Assembly (NCBI RefSeq): GCF_934561205.1
Contig: NZ_CAKTFU010000003.1
Location: 131,417-195,416 of the forward strand
Length of the DNA stretch: 64,000 nt
Reading direction: 5' to 3'
Source: an uncultured Gemmiger sp.
Lineage (GTDB): Bacteria; Bacillota; Clostridia; Oscillospirales; Ruminococcaceae
Shown here: in pieces, positions 18,795 to 28,214 of the stretch
Layout of the letters: every line of letters starts with the position of its first letter
Numbering within the stretch: position 1 is the first letter of the stretch
Notes under the pieces: generated by a model
Databases searched by the model: none
What the model saw: the letters and a program-made list of their open reading frames with translations, nothing else
What the model was told of the DNA's origin: nothing
Position numbers and translations under genes: made by a program

Positions 18795-19751
18795 GTGAAT
18801 CTGATTGTTTTTGACCTGGAATGGAATATCGGCTATCAGCCCAAAACATTTCTGTACCACGGCACCGAGCTGACCCTGCGGGGCGAGATCATCCAGATCG
18901 GTGCGGCGCGCATCAACGAGCGCGGTGACGTGCTGGATACCTTCGAGGCAACGCTGAAGCCCCACATCTTCCGCAAGCTGCAGCACCACATTGCCAAGGT
19001 CACGGGTCTTTCCCAGGGGGATTTGGACGCCGGTCTGCCCATCCGTGAGGGGCTGCAGCGCTTTATGGACTGGGCAGGGGAGGACGCCGAGCTGATCGAG
19101 TGGGGACTGGACGATGTGCCCGTGCTGAAGCAGAACCTGTTCCTGTGCGGTCTGGACGAAAACTGGCCGCACGGCTGGTACGACCTGCAGCGGCTGTTTT
19201 TGCAAAGCTACCCGCGCCGGGAAGGGGAGGGGCTTACGCTGGAGAGCGTGGTCGATCGTCTGGGTATCCCCAAGGAGGAGTCCTTCCACAATGCGCTGGA
19301 CGATGCGCTGTACACCGTGAAAATCTGCCGTAAGCTGCCCTTGGCCGAGGGGCTGGCAACCTACCCCACCGAGGAGGAAATGCTCAAGGAGGCCCTTCTC
19401 TCCGGCAGTGAGGGCGCAACCGATGTGCAGACCTTCATGTACCGGCTGGAACACGATGACTATCGCAATGTGCCGGAACTGGCACAGGCAGCCTGCCCGA
19501 CCTGCGGCAAGGTACTGGCACCCGACGAGGTCTGGCTCAAGCGCGGCAACACAGGGTACTACACACGCTGCGTCTGCCCGAATTGCAGCGCCTGGTATCT
19601 GCGCTTCAAGCTGAGCCGCCGCGACGGCCTGCACTGGAGCTTTGCCCGCTGCGTGGAACCGGTCAGCGAGGCTGCCGATGCGCGTTGGTTCAAGCAGCGC
19701 GCCGCGCAGTTGGAGCGTATGAAGCGCAAGGCACAGAAAACCGAGAACTAA
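18795..19751 (+). CDS. DEDDh 3'-5' exonuclease with C-terminal zinc ribbon
   Basis: RNase T / DNA polymerase III epsilon-like exonuclease. The first acidic pair is in VFDLEWN (D7, E9), and the ExoIII motif HNALDD gives H165 and D170. The middle acidic segment (about 95-110) contains the aspartates expected for ExoII. A four-cysteine ribbon, CPTCG (from C234) and CVCPNCS, follows and may bind nucleic acid. The start is a GTG at 18795, 3 bases after the HAD gene, with AGGAG at the end of that gene. The product is 318 residues. The substrate (RNA or DNA) is unknown; KapD-like proteins are the nearest well-known relatives. Confidence 0.88.
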   Translation: MNLIVFDLEWNIGYQPKTFLYHGTELTLRGEIIQIGAARINERGDVLDTFEATLKPHIFRKLQHHIAKVTGLSQGDLDAGLPIREGLQRFMDWAGEDAELIEWGLDDVPVLKQNLFLCGLDENWPHGWYDLQRLFLQSYPRREGEGLTLESVVDRLGIPKEESFHNALDDALYTVKICRKLPLAEGLATYPTEEEMLKEALLSGSEGATDVQTFMYRLEHDDYRNVPELAQAACPTCGKVLAPDEVWLKRGNTGYYTRCVCPNCSAWYLRFKLSRRDGLHWSFARCVEPVSEAADARWFKQRAAQLERMKRKAQKTEN

Positions 19752-19758
19752 CAGAAAA

Positions 19759-19788
19759 GCAGCCCGCGAAAATTCGCGGGCTGCTTTT
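19759..19788. terminator. Bidirectional terminator between convergent genes
   Basis: A 12-bp perfect stem GCAGCCCGCGAA / TTCGCGGGCTGC with a minimal loop, TTTT on the + side and AAAA just before it for the - side. It separates the exonuclease gene from degV. Confidence 0.9.
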
Positions 19789-19795
19789 GCCTGTC

Positions 19796-20635
19796 TTAGT
19801 AGGTGATGATAATACCCTGATCCTGTGCGTAGAAGCTGCACAGACCGGAGCAGGGCAGGATGCGTACAGGTGCCTCCGGCCATTTGGTGTGGATGCCATG
19901 TTCCAGCAAACGCGCGGCTGTCTGGTTGCCGCACTCGCTGATCATAACGGGATGCACGCCGTCGTAGCGGTCCTCATCCATTTGCTCCAGAATACGCGCC
20001 AGCACACGGGTTTCGCCGCGGGTCTTGAAGTAAAAGTCGATCTTACCCTCGGACGTGCGGCGTCCCAGCACGCGCATGTTCAGCTTGCCGGCAATGAAAC
20101 CCACCACCTTGCTGACGCGGCCGTTCTTGACCAGGTTGTCAAAGCTGGCCAGTGCAAACAGGATGTGGGTGGACTCTGCAAATTTTTGCAGGGCAAAGCA
20201 GATATCCTCAAACTTCTGGCCTTCACCGATCAGCTTGTTGGCAAGCTCGGCACCGTCGCCCAGGGCACCGCTGCAGCTCAGGGTATCCAGGATGAAAATC
20301 TTCTTGTCGGGATGTTCCTCCAATACCATGTCGCGGGCTGCCATCGCGGCGTTGTAGCTGCCGGACAGATTGCTGCTGATGGTAAAGGCGAATATCTGAT
20401 CTGCCTGCAGAAAATACTCGGCCCATTCCTCAGGGCTGGGGCATGCGCTGGTGCTGGCACCGTTGTACTCGTTCATCGCCTGCAGCATCTGCGGCACGTT
20501 CAGCGTAGGCAGGTCAACATACTCGCGCTCGCCCACGCGGATCTTAAAGGGGACAATGGCAAAGGAAACGCCGGGTGCGGGGTTCTTTAGCTCGCGTATT
20601 TCACAGGAACTGTCCGCAACGATCATCCAATCCAT
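19796..20635 (-). CDS. DegV family fatty-acid-binding protein
   Basis: DegV proteins bind a fatty acid; some act as FakB partners of fatty acid kinase FakA in phospholipid synthesis. The N-terminus MDWMIVADSSCEI is the DegV beta-strand and loop, and STSACPSPEEW and TISSNLSGSYNAA are the conserved ligand-loop signatures. The ATG at 20635 has GGAGG about 9 bases upstream, and longer frames run into the repeat element. The product is 279 residues, normal for the family. Its leader contains MITE copy 2, which lies between the promoter and the ribosome site. Confidence 0.93.
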   Translation of the reverse strand: MDWMIVADSSCEIRELKNPAPGVSFAIVPFKIRVGEREYVDLPTLNVPQMLQAMNEYNGASTSACPSPEEWAEYFLQADQIFAFTISSNLSGSYNAAMAARDMVLEEHPDKKIFILDTLSCSGALGDGAELANKLIGEGQKFEDICFALQKFAESTHILFALASFDNLVKNGRVSKVVGFIAGKLNMRVLGRRTSEGKIDFYFKTRGETRVLARILEQMDEDRYDGVHPVMISECGNQTAARLLEHGIHTKWPEAPVRILPCSGLCSFYAQDQGIIITY

Positions 20636-20662
20636 ATATCGGAACCTCCGTTTCACTATTAT

Positions 20663-20743
20663 GGCAATACCGCATAATACCCGCTTAACGGTTTGGCACC
20701 GCTCCGGCGGCTGCGGCACGGCATATCGGCACGCGGTATTGCC
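20663..20743. mobile_element. MITE-like element, copy 2 (81 bp), in the degV leader
   Basis: The left end GGCAATACCGCATAATAC and the right end GCGGTATTGCC are inverted repeats, flanked by TTAT at 20659-20662 and 20744-20747 as in copy 1. The inside shares GGCACCGCTCCGGCGGC with other copies. It is a shortened relative of the 17709 element and lies within the transcribed 5' region of degV. Confidence 0.75.
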
Positions 20744-20760
20744 TTATACATCTTTATCTT

Positions 20761-20789
20761 ATTATAGAGAACATTTGCCGCCGCGTCAA
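20761..20789 (-). promoter_or_regulatory. Promoter of degV
   Basis: On the - strand, -35 TTGACG (20789-20784), a 17-base spacer and -10 TATAAT (20766-20761). Transcription would run through MITE copy 2 before reaching the degV start. Confidence 0.88.
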
Positions 20790-20835
20790 GTAAATCCAAA
20801 GGAAATGCCGCATTTGTAAAAGATTGCGGTTCTTA

Positions 20836-20864
20836 TTGCCATTTGCGGGTAATTGGGGTATAAT
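20836..20864 (+). promoter_or_regulatory. Promoter of the SGNH hydrolase gene
   Basis: -35 TTGCCA (20836-20841), a 17-base spacer and -10 TATAAT (20859-20864), divergent from the degV promoter. Confidence 0.82.
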
Positions 20865-20901
20865 AACATACAAACGAGCATCCATCTTAGGGAGGGATAC
20901 C

Positions 20902-21942
20902 ATGGCCGATTTTTATACCTATCGCAATAAGGTCGCAAGTCGACGCCGCAAACGCCGCATGATGATCGTTTTGGTTATCGTGTTGACGGTTGTGCTGGCT
21001 GCGGCAGGTTGGTATAACTTCCATCCTACGAATATGCAGCAAGGCGAACCGACGCCCCCGAAATCTTCGTCGGAATCCCTGCCGGAATCTACGGCTGAAC
21101 CGTCTCCGACGCCGGAAGCCACCCCGCAGCCCACTCCCACGCCCACGGCGGCACCCGCCTCTGTCGAGCCGCGCCGCATCCTGCCCGCCGTGGACACAGC
21201 GGTTTGGGATACCGCCGCACCGGTGACGCAGACCATTGATGACGGCTATTTCAGCACAGACCACCGTATGGCGGCCGTGCCGATGCTGGGCACCGTGACC
21301 AAAGACTACTTTAACACCGTGACTTTTGTGGGGGACAGCATTGCCTCCGGTCTGGGCATCTACGCCACAGGCTACCAGAACGCCAAGTACGCCACCTATA
21401 TCAGCGCGGGTGTGGATACCTTTGTCAACAATGTCAAGGTCAAGAACGCCGTTACCAATGAGCAGGAAACCCCCATTGAGGCCATTGCGGCAAGTCAGCC
21501 GGACTACGTCTACCTGCTGGTGGGCACCAACAATCTGGTGCGCCAAGGCGGCGAGGAAAACTTTATCGCCTACTATGAACGACTGATCGACATCCTGCGT
21601 GAAAACCTGGATCCGGGCGTTATTTATTATATTCAGTCCATTCCCGCCGTGCAGGAAGATGTCGTCAATACCAAGCCGGGTCTGGACAACGCCCGCATTG
21701 CCACCGTCAATGATATGCTGGCCAATATGGCGCTGCGCAAGGGCTGCTACTTTGTGAATATCGGCGAAACGCTGAACAGCCTCACCGACGGCAGCCAAAA
21801 AGATGAGTACGAGACCGCTGACGGTGTGCATTTTAACCCGTCGGGCTATCGTGCCTGGGCAGATTATCTGGCAAGCCATACCATTTGGAACCGCCGAAGC
21901 ATTTATGCGGGCCAAAATCCCTATTATATCTACGGAACCTGA
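20902..21942 (+). CDS. Membrane-anchored SGNH/GDSL hydrolase
   Basis: Extracellular ester hydrolase of the SGNH family; such proteins often remove acetyl groups from cell-wall polymers or sugars. The N-terminus is short and basic, followed by one membrane segment (about 20-38). A Pro/Ser/Glu-rich linker comes next (about 45-85), then the catalytic domain. Block I is FVGDSIASG (S146), block III is GTNNLV, and block V DGVHFNPSGY gives D307 and H310. The start is the ATG at 20902 after GGGAGGG. The product is 346 residues, with its own promoter and terminator. The true substrate is not evident. Confidence 0.88.
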   Translation: MADFYTYRNKVASRRRKRRMMIVLVIVLTVVLAAAGWYNFHPTNMQQGEPTPPKSSSESLPESTAEPSPTPEATPQPTPTPTAAPASVEPRRILPAVDTAVWDTAAPVTQTIDDGYFSTDHRMAAVPMLGTVTKDYFNTVTFVGDSIASGLGIYATGYQNAKYATYISAGVDTFVNNVKVKNAVTNEQETPIEAIAASQPDYVYLLVGTNNLVRQGGEENFIAYYERLIDILRENLDPGVIYYIQSIPAVQEDVVNTKPGLDNARIATVNDMLANMALRKGCYFVNIGETLNSLTDGSQKDEYETADGVHFNPSGYRAWADYLASHTIWNRRSIYAGQNPYYIYGT

Positions 21943-21953
21943 CATTAAACAAA

Positions 21954-21994
21954 CCCCGCCTATGGTGTAAAAAACACCGTGGGCGGGGATTTTT
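21954..21994 (+). terminator. Terminator of the SGNH hydrolase gene
   Basis: Two-part stem: CCCCGCC / GGCGGGG outside and GGTGT / ACACC inside, followed by ATTTTT. Confidence 0.88.
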
Positions 21995-22089
21995 GTACAA
22001 TAGTACAAGAAAAAAATTATTTTCTGTCGAAAGTACACAAATCAAAAACATCAACTTTGAATATTTTGGCGTTTTTTTATAAAAATCCC

Positions 22090-22118
22090 TTGAATTTTCC
22101 GTTCAAAACGAGTAATAT
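22090..22118 (+). promoter_or_regulatory. Promoter of the glycogen operon
   Basis: -35 TTGAAT (22090-22095), a 17-base spacer and -10 TAATAT (22113-22118), about 60 bases before glgB. A moderately good sigma-A site. Confidence 0.65.
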
Positions 22119-22178
22119 AGAATTAGTTAAATCAGTAGCGGTGTTATTGCGATACCGCTGCAAAAAGGGGAGATCACG

Positions 22179-24206
22179 TTGAAACAACGCAACCAAACGC
22201 CCAATCCCTCTGATTTGCCGATTTACCTGTTCAAGCAAGGCAACAATCAGGAGGCTTACCGCTATTTCGGTGCGCATTTGTGTGAAGAAAACGGCCAGCC
22301 CGGAGCAGTGTTCCGCGTATGGGCCCCCCACGCAAAGGCTGTATCGCTGGTGGGCGAATTTAACAGCTGGACGCCGGGTGAGCATCCGCTTCACACCGTG
22401 ACCGACGGCATCTGGGAACTGTTCGTTCCTGGCATTCAGGAATTTGACACCTACAAATATTGCATTACCACGCAGGGCGATGAGCTTATCTACAAGGCTG
22501 ACCCCTACGCTTTCCATACCGAGACCCGCCCCTCCAACGGCAGCAAGGTCTACGATATCGAAAACTACACCTGGGGCGATGCCGCATGGAGCGCCGCACA
22601 GGCCAAGAAAGATCCCATCAACAGCCCGATGTCCATCTACGAGATGCAGGTCGGCAGCTGGAAGATGAAGGATCCCGAAAAACAGATCCCGTACAACTAT
22701 GCAGAACTGGCCGACGAATTGATCCCGTACATAAGGGATATGGGCTACACCCATGTGGAGCTGCTGCCCATTACCGAGTATCCCTTTGACGGCAGCTGGG
22801 GCTATCAGGTCACCGGCTACTTTGCCCCGACCAGCCGCTACGGCACCCCCAAGGACTTCATGACCCTGGTGGACAAGCTGCACCAGGCCGGTATCGGTGT
22901 CATTTTGGACTGGGTACCTGCGCACTTCCCCAAGGACGGCTACGGCCTGTACATGTTTGACGGCGCCCCCTGCTATGAGGACCCCAACCCCCGCCGCGGC
23001 GAGCACAAAGAGTGGGGTACGATGGTCTTTAACTACGGCATGAACGAGGTTGCCAGTTTCCTGATGTCCAGCGCTATGTTCTGGGTCGACCGCTACCATA
23101 TCGACGGCCTGCGCGTTGACGCCGTGGCCAGTATGCTCTATCTGGACTACAACCGCAAGGACGGCGAGTGGGAACAGAACGCCAAGGGCGGCAAGGAAAA
23201 CTTGGAGGCCATCGCCTTCCTGCAAAAGCTGAACACCGCTATCCTGACCAAGTTCCCCCACAAGATGATGATTGCCGAGGAATCCACCGCATGGCCTCTG
23301 GTCACCAAACCGGCTGCTGACGGGGGATTGGGCTTTAACTTTAAGTGGAACATGGGCTGGATGAACGATATGCTCAGCTACATGAAAACCGACCCGCTGT
23401 TCCGCGCAGGAAACCACAGCAAGGTGACGTTCAGCTTCTTCTACGCATTCAGCGAGAATTTCGTGCTGCCGATCAGCCACGATGAGGTCGTGCACGGCAA
23501 GTGCAGCCTGCTGAACAAGATGCCCGGCGATTACGAAGAAAAGTTCGCAAACCTGCGCACCTTCTTTGGCTACATGATGGCTCATCCCGGCAAGAAACTG
23601 CTGTTTATGGGCCAGGATTTCGGCCAGTTCATTGAATGGGACGAAAATAAGCAGCTTGACTGGATGCTGCTGGGCTACGACAAGCACAAGGCCCTGCTGG
23701 ATTATGTGCGCGCGCTGAACCACCTCTACCGCGACACGCCCGCCCTGTGGCAGGTCGATTACAGCTGGGAAGGGTTCCAGTGGATCGTGCCCGATGACAG
23801 CCAGCAGAGCGTGATCGCCTTCCTGCGGCGTGATGCCGCCGGCAAGATGCTGTTGGTGGTCTGCAACTTCAACCCTGTTCTGCGCAAGGATTACAAGATG
23901 GGTGTGCCCAATGCAGGTACCTATAAAGAAATCCTGAACTCCGACGATGTACGTTTCGGCGGTTCCGGTGTCACCAACGGCTCTGTCAAGAGCGAAAAGG
24001 GCGAGATGCACGGCTTTGAGCAGCATATTTCTCTGACGCTGCCGCCCATGTCCACCATGTATTTCCAGGTTCCTGCCGCCCGTAAGCACCGCGCCGAAAA
24101 GGCTGCAGCTACCGAAAAACCTGCCGCAAAAAAGGCAGAGATCACCACCGCCAAGGCTGCCCCCAAGCGCAGCCGCACCAAAACCGCCAAAACGCCGGCC
24201 AAATGA
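22179..24206 (+). CDS. glgB: 1,4-alpha-glucan branching enzyme
   Basis: Introduces alpha-1,6 branches into glycogen (GH13). An N-terminal CBM48 (about 35-125, with FRVWAPHAKAVSLVGEFNSW) precedes the TIM-barrel domain. The catalytic residues are the nucleophile D314 (DGLRVDAVASM), the acid/base E367 (AEESTAW) and D435 (SHDEVVHG). The start is a TTG at 22179 preceded by AGGGGAG; no ATG lies at a better place. After the C-terminal beta domain comes a Lys/Ala/Thr-rich tail (about 635-675) that is not part of the usual enzyme and looks disordered. It is the first gene of glgB-glgC-glgD-glgA. Confidence 0.96.
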   Translation: MKQRNQTPNPSDLPIYLFKQGNNQEAYRYFGAHLCEENGQPGAVFRVWAPHAKAVSLVGEFNSWTPGEHPLHTVTDGIWELFVPGIQEFDTYKYCITTQGDELIYKADPYAFHTETRPSNGSKVYDIENYTWGDAAWSAAQAKKDPINSPMSIYEMQVGSWKMKDPEKQIPYNYAELADELIPYIRDMGYTHVELLPITEYPFDGSWGYQVTGYFAPTSRYGTPKDFMTLVDKLHQAGIGVILDWVPAHFPKDGYGLYMFDGAPCYEDPNPRRGEHKEWGTMVFNYGMNEVASFLMSSAMFWVDRYHIDGLRVDAVASMLYLDYNRKDGEWEQNAKGGKENLEAIAFLQKLNTAILTKFPHKMMIAEESTAWPLVTKPAADGGLGFNFKWNMGWMNDMLSYMKTDPLFRAGNHSKVTFSFFYAFSENFVLPISHDEVVHGKCSLLNKMPGDYEEKFANLRTFFGYMMAHPGKKLLFMGQDFGQFIEWDENKQLDWMLLGYDKHKALLDYVRALNHLYRDTPALWQVDYSWEGFQWIVPDDSQQSVIAFLRRDAAGKMLLVVCNFNPVLRKDYKMGVPNAGTYKEILNSDDVRFGGSGVTNGSVKSEKGEMHGFEQHISLTLPPMSTMYFQVPAARKHRAEKAAATEKPAAKKAEITTAKAAPKRSRTKTAKTPAK

Positions 24207-24268
24207 CCGTGCGGAGTGGATATAGTTACTAAACGGCTCACGCCGGCAAATTTAAGGGGAGAAATCTT

Positions 24269-25492
24269 ATGGCAAAAGAAATGATCGCAATGATTCTGGC
24301 AGGCGGCCAGGGTTCGCGCCTTTATGCGCTGACACAAAAGCTCGCCAAGCCCGCAGTTCCTTTTGGAGGAAAGTATCGCATTATCGACTTCCCGCTGTCC
24401 AACTGCGTCAACTCCGACATTGATACCGTTGGTATCCTGACCCAGTATCAGCCCCTCGTATTGAACGAGTATATCGGCAACGGCCAGCCTTGGGACCTTG
24501 ACCGTCTGCACGGCGGTGTGCATGTTCTGCCCCCGTATCAGCAGGCCTCCGGCTCTGACTGGTACAAGGGCACGGCAAACGCTATTTACCAGAACCTGTC
24601 CTTTATCGACCGTTATGATCCGAAATATGTCATCATTCTGTCCGGTGACCAGATTTGCAAGCAGGATTACTCTGACTTCCTGCGTTTCCATAAGGAAAAG
24701 AACGCCGAATTCTCCGTCGCCGTAATGGAAGTGCCATGGAGCGAGGCATCTCGTTTCGGCCTGATGGTCACCGACGAGAACGACAGGATCAGTGAGTTCC
24801 AGGAGAAGCCGAAGGAGCCGAAGTCCAACCTGGCATCCATGGGTATCTACATCTTCAACTGGGATATCCTGAAGAAATACCTGACCGAGGACGAGGCCGA
24901 CCCCAACTCCGAGAATGATTTTGGCAAGAACGTCATTCCTAACCTGCTGCGTGACGGCCGCCGTATGTACGCCTATCACTTCAGCGGCTATTGGAAGGAC
25001 GTCGGCACCATCTCCAGCCTGTGGCAGGCCAACATGGAAGTTCTGGACCCCGGTCATTCCGGTATCAACCTGTTTGATGAAAACTGGAAGATCTACTCCC
25101 GCAATACCGGTAAGCCCTGCCAGCGTATCGGTGACGATGCCACCATCGTCAATTCGATGGTTTCCGAGGGCTGCCGCGTTAACGGTACCGTCAACAACTC
25201 CATCCTGTTCCCCGGCGTCGTAGTCGAAAAGGGTGCCACCGTGGAGGCCGCTGTTATCATGGGCAACACCGTCATTAAGGCGGGTGCCTCTGTCAAACAT
25301 TGCATCGTGGCCGAAAACGTCACGATTGAAGAAGGTGCCACTGTGGGTGCCATGCCCGAAGGCGGCCTGAATATCGACGAACCCGGCGATGTCGCCACCG
25401 TCGGCTCCGACGTGCGCATCGGCAAGGGTGCTACCGTCGGCCCCAAGGCAATGGTTTCCAGCGATGTAAAGGATGGTGAGGAACAATGGTAA
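24269..25492 (+). CDS. glgC: Glucose-1-phosphate adenylyltransferase, catalytic subunit
   Basis: Makes ADP-glucose from ATP and glucose-1-phosphate, the committed step of glycogen synthesis. The nucleotidyltransferase motif [15 protein letters not shown] is intact, with [20 protein letters not shown] downstream. The C-terminal left-handed beta-helix hexapeptide repeats run from about 290. The product is 407 residues, typical. The ATG follows AAGGGGAG. The last 7 bases overlap the start of glgD, which points to translational coupling and fits a GlgC/GlgD heteromer. Confidence 0.97.
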   Translation: MAKEMIAMILAGGQGSRLYALTQKLAKPAVPFGGKYRIIDFPLSNCVNSDIDTVGILTQYQPLVLNEYIGNGQPWDLDRLHGGVHVLPPYQQASGSDWYKGTANAIYQNLSFIDRYDPKYVIILSGDQICKQDYSDFLRFHKEKNAEFSVAVMEVPWSEASRFGLMVTDENDRISEFQEKPKEPKSNLASMGIYIFNWDILKKYLTEDEADPNSENDFGKNVIPNLLRDGRRMYAYHFSGYWKDVGTISSLWQANMEVLDPGHSGINLFDENWKIYSRNTGKPCQRIGDDATIVNSMVSEGCRVNGTVNNSILFPGVVVEKGATVEAAVIMGNTVIKAGASVKHCIVAENVTIEEGATVGAMPEGGLNIDEPGDVATVGSDVRIGKGATVGPKAMVSSDVKDGEEQW

Positions 25493-26610
25493 ATAACAAC
25501 ATCAACGCTCTCGGCGTCATTTTTGCAAACACCTATGACAACCTCGTTCCCGAACTGGTGGCAGAGCGCGCTATGGCCTCTATCCCGTTCGGCGGACGTT
25601 ATCGTCTGATCGACTTTGTCCTGTCCGGCATGGTCAACTCCGGCATTGACAACATTTCCATCATCGTGCGTAAGAACTACCACTCCCTGATGGATCATCT
25701 GGGTGCCGGCCGTGAATGGGACCTGACCCGCAAGCGCGGCGGCCTGAACATTGTGCCCCCCTTTGCTGAGCGCAGCGTGAAGATGTACTCTGGCCGTGTG
25801 GATGCTCTGGACAGCATCCTGGACTGGCTGGAGGGTCAGAAAGAGCGCTATGTTGTCCTTTCCGACTCTTACATGGCTATGAACTTTGACTTCGGCAAGC
25901 TGGTGGATACCCACGTTGCCTCCGGTGCCGATGTGACCATGGTCTACAACCGCGCCCCCATTCCTGAGGGTGCCCGCAGCGACAACTACACCCTGCGCAT
26001 GGATGAGAATGGCCGCGTGACCGAGATTTTGACCAATGACTACCGCTGCGGCGAGCAGAACCTGGCCATGAACATCTACGTCATTGAGCGTGAGAGCCTG
26101 ATCCACCTGATTCACGACGCTGCCGTGCGCGGCCTTGTCTATTTCGAAAGAGACATCCTGGCCCGCAACCTCAAGCTGCTGAACGTTCAGGGCTATGAGT
26201 TCCACGGCTATGCTTCCCGCGTTTCTGACATGAAGAGCTACTTCGACGAGAATATGCGCCTTCTGCAGCCCGACAGTATGGAGCAGCTGTTTGATGCCGC
26301 CCCCATTTACACCAAAATTCGCGACGATAACCCCACCCGCTATGTGGAAGGCAGCGCTGTGAAGAACAGTCTGCTGGCCGACGGCTGCGTAATTGAAGGC
26401 ACGGTCGAGAACTGTGTGCTGTTCCGCGGCTGCCAGGTCAAGAAGGGTGCTGTTGTTCGCAACTGCGTCCTGATGCAGGATACCGTTGTGGAAAGCGGCT
26501 GTGACGTAAGCTACGTCGTTACTGATAAAAACGTCCACATCACCGCCGGTAAAAAGCTCAACGGCACCGAGACCTTCCCGGTGTTTGTAGCCAAAAAGCA
26601 CAGCGTGTAA
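25486..26610 (+). CDS. glgD: Glucose-1-phosphate adenylyltransferase, GlgD subunit
   Basis: Non-identical partner of GlgC found in Firmicutes, thought to modulate the catalytic subunit. The overall fold is that of GlgC ([20 protein letters not shown], then C-terminal hexapeptide repeats). The N-terminal glycine-rich nucleotide loop LAGGQGSRL is replaced by [16 protein letters not shown], so this subunit should be weak or inactive on its own. The product is 374 residues, normal for GlgD. It overlaps glgC by 7 bases. Confidence 0.95.
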   Translation: MVNNNINALGVIFANTYDNLVPELVAERAMASIPFGGRYRLIDFVLSGMVNSGIDNISIIVRKNYHSLMDHLGAGREWDLTRKRGGLNIVPPFAERSVKMYSGRVDALDSILDWLEGQKERYVVLSDSYMAMNFDFGKLVDTHVASGADVTMVYNRAPIPEGARSDNYTLRMDENGRVTEILTNDYRCGEQNLAMNIYVIERESLIHLIHDAAVRGLVYFERDILARNLKLLNVQGYEFHGYASRVSDMKSYFDENMRLLQPDSMEQLFDAAPIYTKIRDDNPTRYVEGSAVKNSLLADGCVIEGTVENCVLFRGCQVKKGAVVRNCVLMQDTVVESGCDVSYVVTDKNVHITAGKKLNGTETFPVFVAKKHSV

Positions 26611-26660
26611 TAAGCTCATAGAGGTGTGTTCCATATCTCCCCGGAGCTTGCCTTTGATGA

Positions 26661-26704
26661 GAGGACGGGGGAGGGATGACCCTGCCCCGTCCTCAATATT
26701 TTAA
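26661..26704 (+). terminator. Strong hairpin between glgD and glgA (possible attenuating terminator)
   Basis: A 10-bp stem GAGGACGGGG / CCCCGTCCTC encloses an inner AGGG-ATGA-CCCT stem and is followed by AATATTTTAA. No new promoter is obvious before glgA. The hairpin may therefore lower glgA expression relative to the upstream genes or stabilise the mRNA. Confidence 0.6.
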
Positions 26705-26731
26705 TGATTCTCCTACCACACGGAGGTACTT

Positions 26732-28150
26732 ATGAAAATTTTGTATGCTTCCAGTGAGGCCGCCCCTTATGCAAAGTCTGGCGGTCTGGCTGACGTTGCG
26801 GGTGCCTTGCCCAAGGCCTTGGTGAAGGACGGCGTGGATTGCCGCGTTGTCATGCCGCTGTACGGCGATTTGAAGTTCAAGGATACCTTGACCTACGTTA
26901 CCAACTTCAGCGTCCCTGTGGGCTGGCGCAGCCAGTATTGCGGTCTGTTCAAGAGCGAGCTGAACGGCGTGACCTTCTACTTTATCGACAACGAGTACTA
27001 TTTCAAGCGCAGCGGCCTGTACGGTTTCTATGACGATGGCGAGCGTTTTGCCTTCTTCTCCCGTGCCATTCTCGAGATGCTGTTCTACACCGACTTCGAG
27101 CCGGACATCATCAACTGCAATGACTGGCAGACGGCCCTGACCCCTGTCTATCTGAACCTGTACTACCGTCATCTGGACAAGTTCAGCAAGATCAAGACGG
27201 TTTTCACCATTCACAACATTGCATATCAGGGCAAATATGGCCTGGATATTCTGGAGGACACCTGCGGCATCGGTGCCCGCGACGCCCATGTGGTCGAGTT
27301 TGACGGATGCGCCAACTTCATGAAGGGCGCTATCGAGACCGCCGACAAGGTCACCACTGTCAGCCCCACCTATGCGCAGGAAATTCTTGACCCATGGTTC
27401 AGCCATGGTCTGGACGGTCTGCTGCGTCAAAAACAGTATAAGCTGTGCGGCATCCTGAACGGCATTGACGTGGACGTCTTTAACCCTGCCACCGACCCTG
27501 ACATTCCGCAGCATTACGATGCCAACACCTTTATGGAAGGTAAAGCTGCCTGCAAGGCGGCCCTGCAGGACGAGTTCGGGCTGAACAAGGACGGCAGCCC
27601 CGTTATGGCCATGGTCACCCGTCTGGTCGGCCACAAGGGCGTTGACCTTGTGCAGGCAGTTGCGGAAGGGCTGCTGCAGCAGGGCATTGAGCTGGTTATT
27701 CTCGGCTCGGGTGAGTCCCAGTATGAGAATTTCTTCAATGAGCTGGCTGCCCGCAACCCCGGCCGTGTGGGCGTTTATATCGGCTTCAATGCCAAGCTGG
27801 CGCAGCATATCTATGCCGGCGCCGATATCTTCCTGATGCCCTCCCGTTCCGAGCCTTGCGGCCTGGCACAGATGGTTTCCTGCCGTTACGGCACCATCCC
27901 TGTTATCCGCGAGACGGGCGGCCTGAAGGACTCCATCCACGACTCCGGCGACGGCTACGGCAATGGTTTCACCTTTGCCAACTACAACGCCCACGAGTTG
28001 TATGAAGCCTGCTGGCGCGCCAAGGAAGGCTACTGGCAGAAGGACGGCTGGCCTGTATTGGTCAAGCGCGCCATGGAGTGCGACTTCAGCTGGTCCAACT
28101 CCGCCAAGAGTTACGAGGGGCTGTACAACGAGGTCGTAAACCTCTGGTAA
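26732..28150 (+). CDS. glgA: Glycogen synthase (ADP-glucose)
   Basis: GT5 glucosyltransferase that extends alpha-1,4-glucan from ADP-glucose. The N-terminal sugar-nucleotide loop KSGGLADV is at residues 15-22, and the C-terminal GT-B half has SRSEPCGLAQMVSCRYGTIP with the conserved Glu. The product is 472 residues, the standard length. The ATG follows GGAGGT. It completes the set needed to make branched glycogen; no glycogen phosphorylase or debranching gene lies in the window. Confidence 0.97.
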   Translation: MKILYASSEAAPYAKSGGLADVAGALPKALVKDGVDCRVVMPLYGDLKFKDTLTYVTNFSVPVGWRSQYCGLFKSELNGVTFYFIDNEYYFKRSGLYGFYDDGERFAFFSRAILEMLFYTDFEPDIINCNDWQTALTPVYLNLYYRHLDKFSKIKTVFTIHNIAYQGKYGLDILEDTCGIGARDAHVVEFDGCANFMKGAIETADKVTTVSPTYAQEILDPWFSHGLDGLLRQKQYKLCGILNGIDVDVFNPATDPDIPQHYDANTFMEGKAACKAALQDEFGLNKDGSPVMAMVTRLVGHKGVDLVQAVAEGLLQQGIELVILGSGESQYENFFNELAARNPGRVGVYIGFNAKLAQHIYAGADIFLMPSRSEPCGLAQMVSCRYGTIPVIRETGGLKDSIHDSGDGYGNGFTFANYNAHELYEACWRAKEGYWQKDGWPVLVKRAMECDFSWSNSAKSYEGLYNEVVNLW

Positions 28151-28167
28151 TTCAAATACCAAACAAA

Positions 28168-28202
28168 AAATACCGGCAACCAAAAGGTTGTCGGTATTTT
28201 TT
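28168..28202. terminator. Bidirectional terminator between glgA and udk
   Basis: Stem AAATACCGGCAACC / GGTTGTCGGTATTT with an AAAA loop and one G-T pair. T runs follow on the + side and A runs precede it for the - side. Confidence 0.88.
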
Positions 28203-28214
28203 ATGGCAGAAAAT

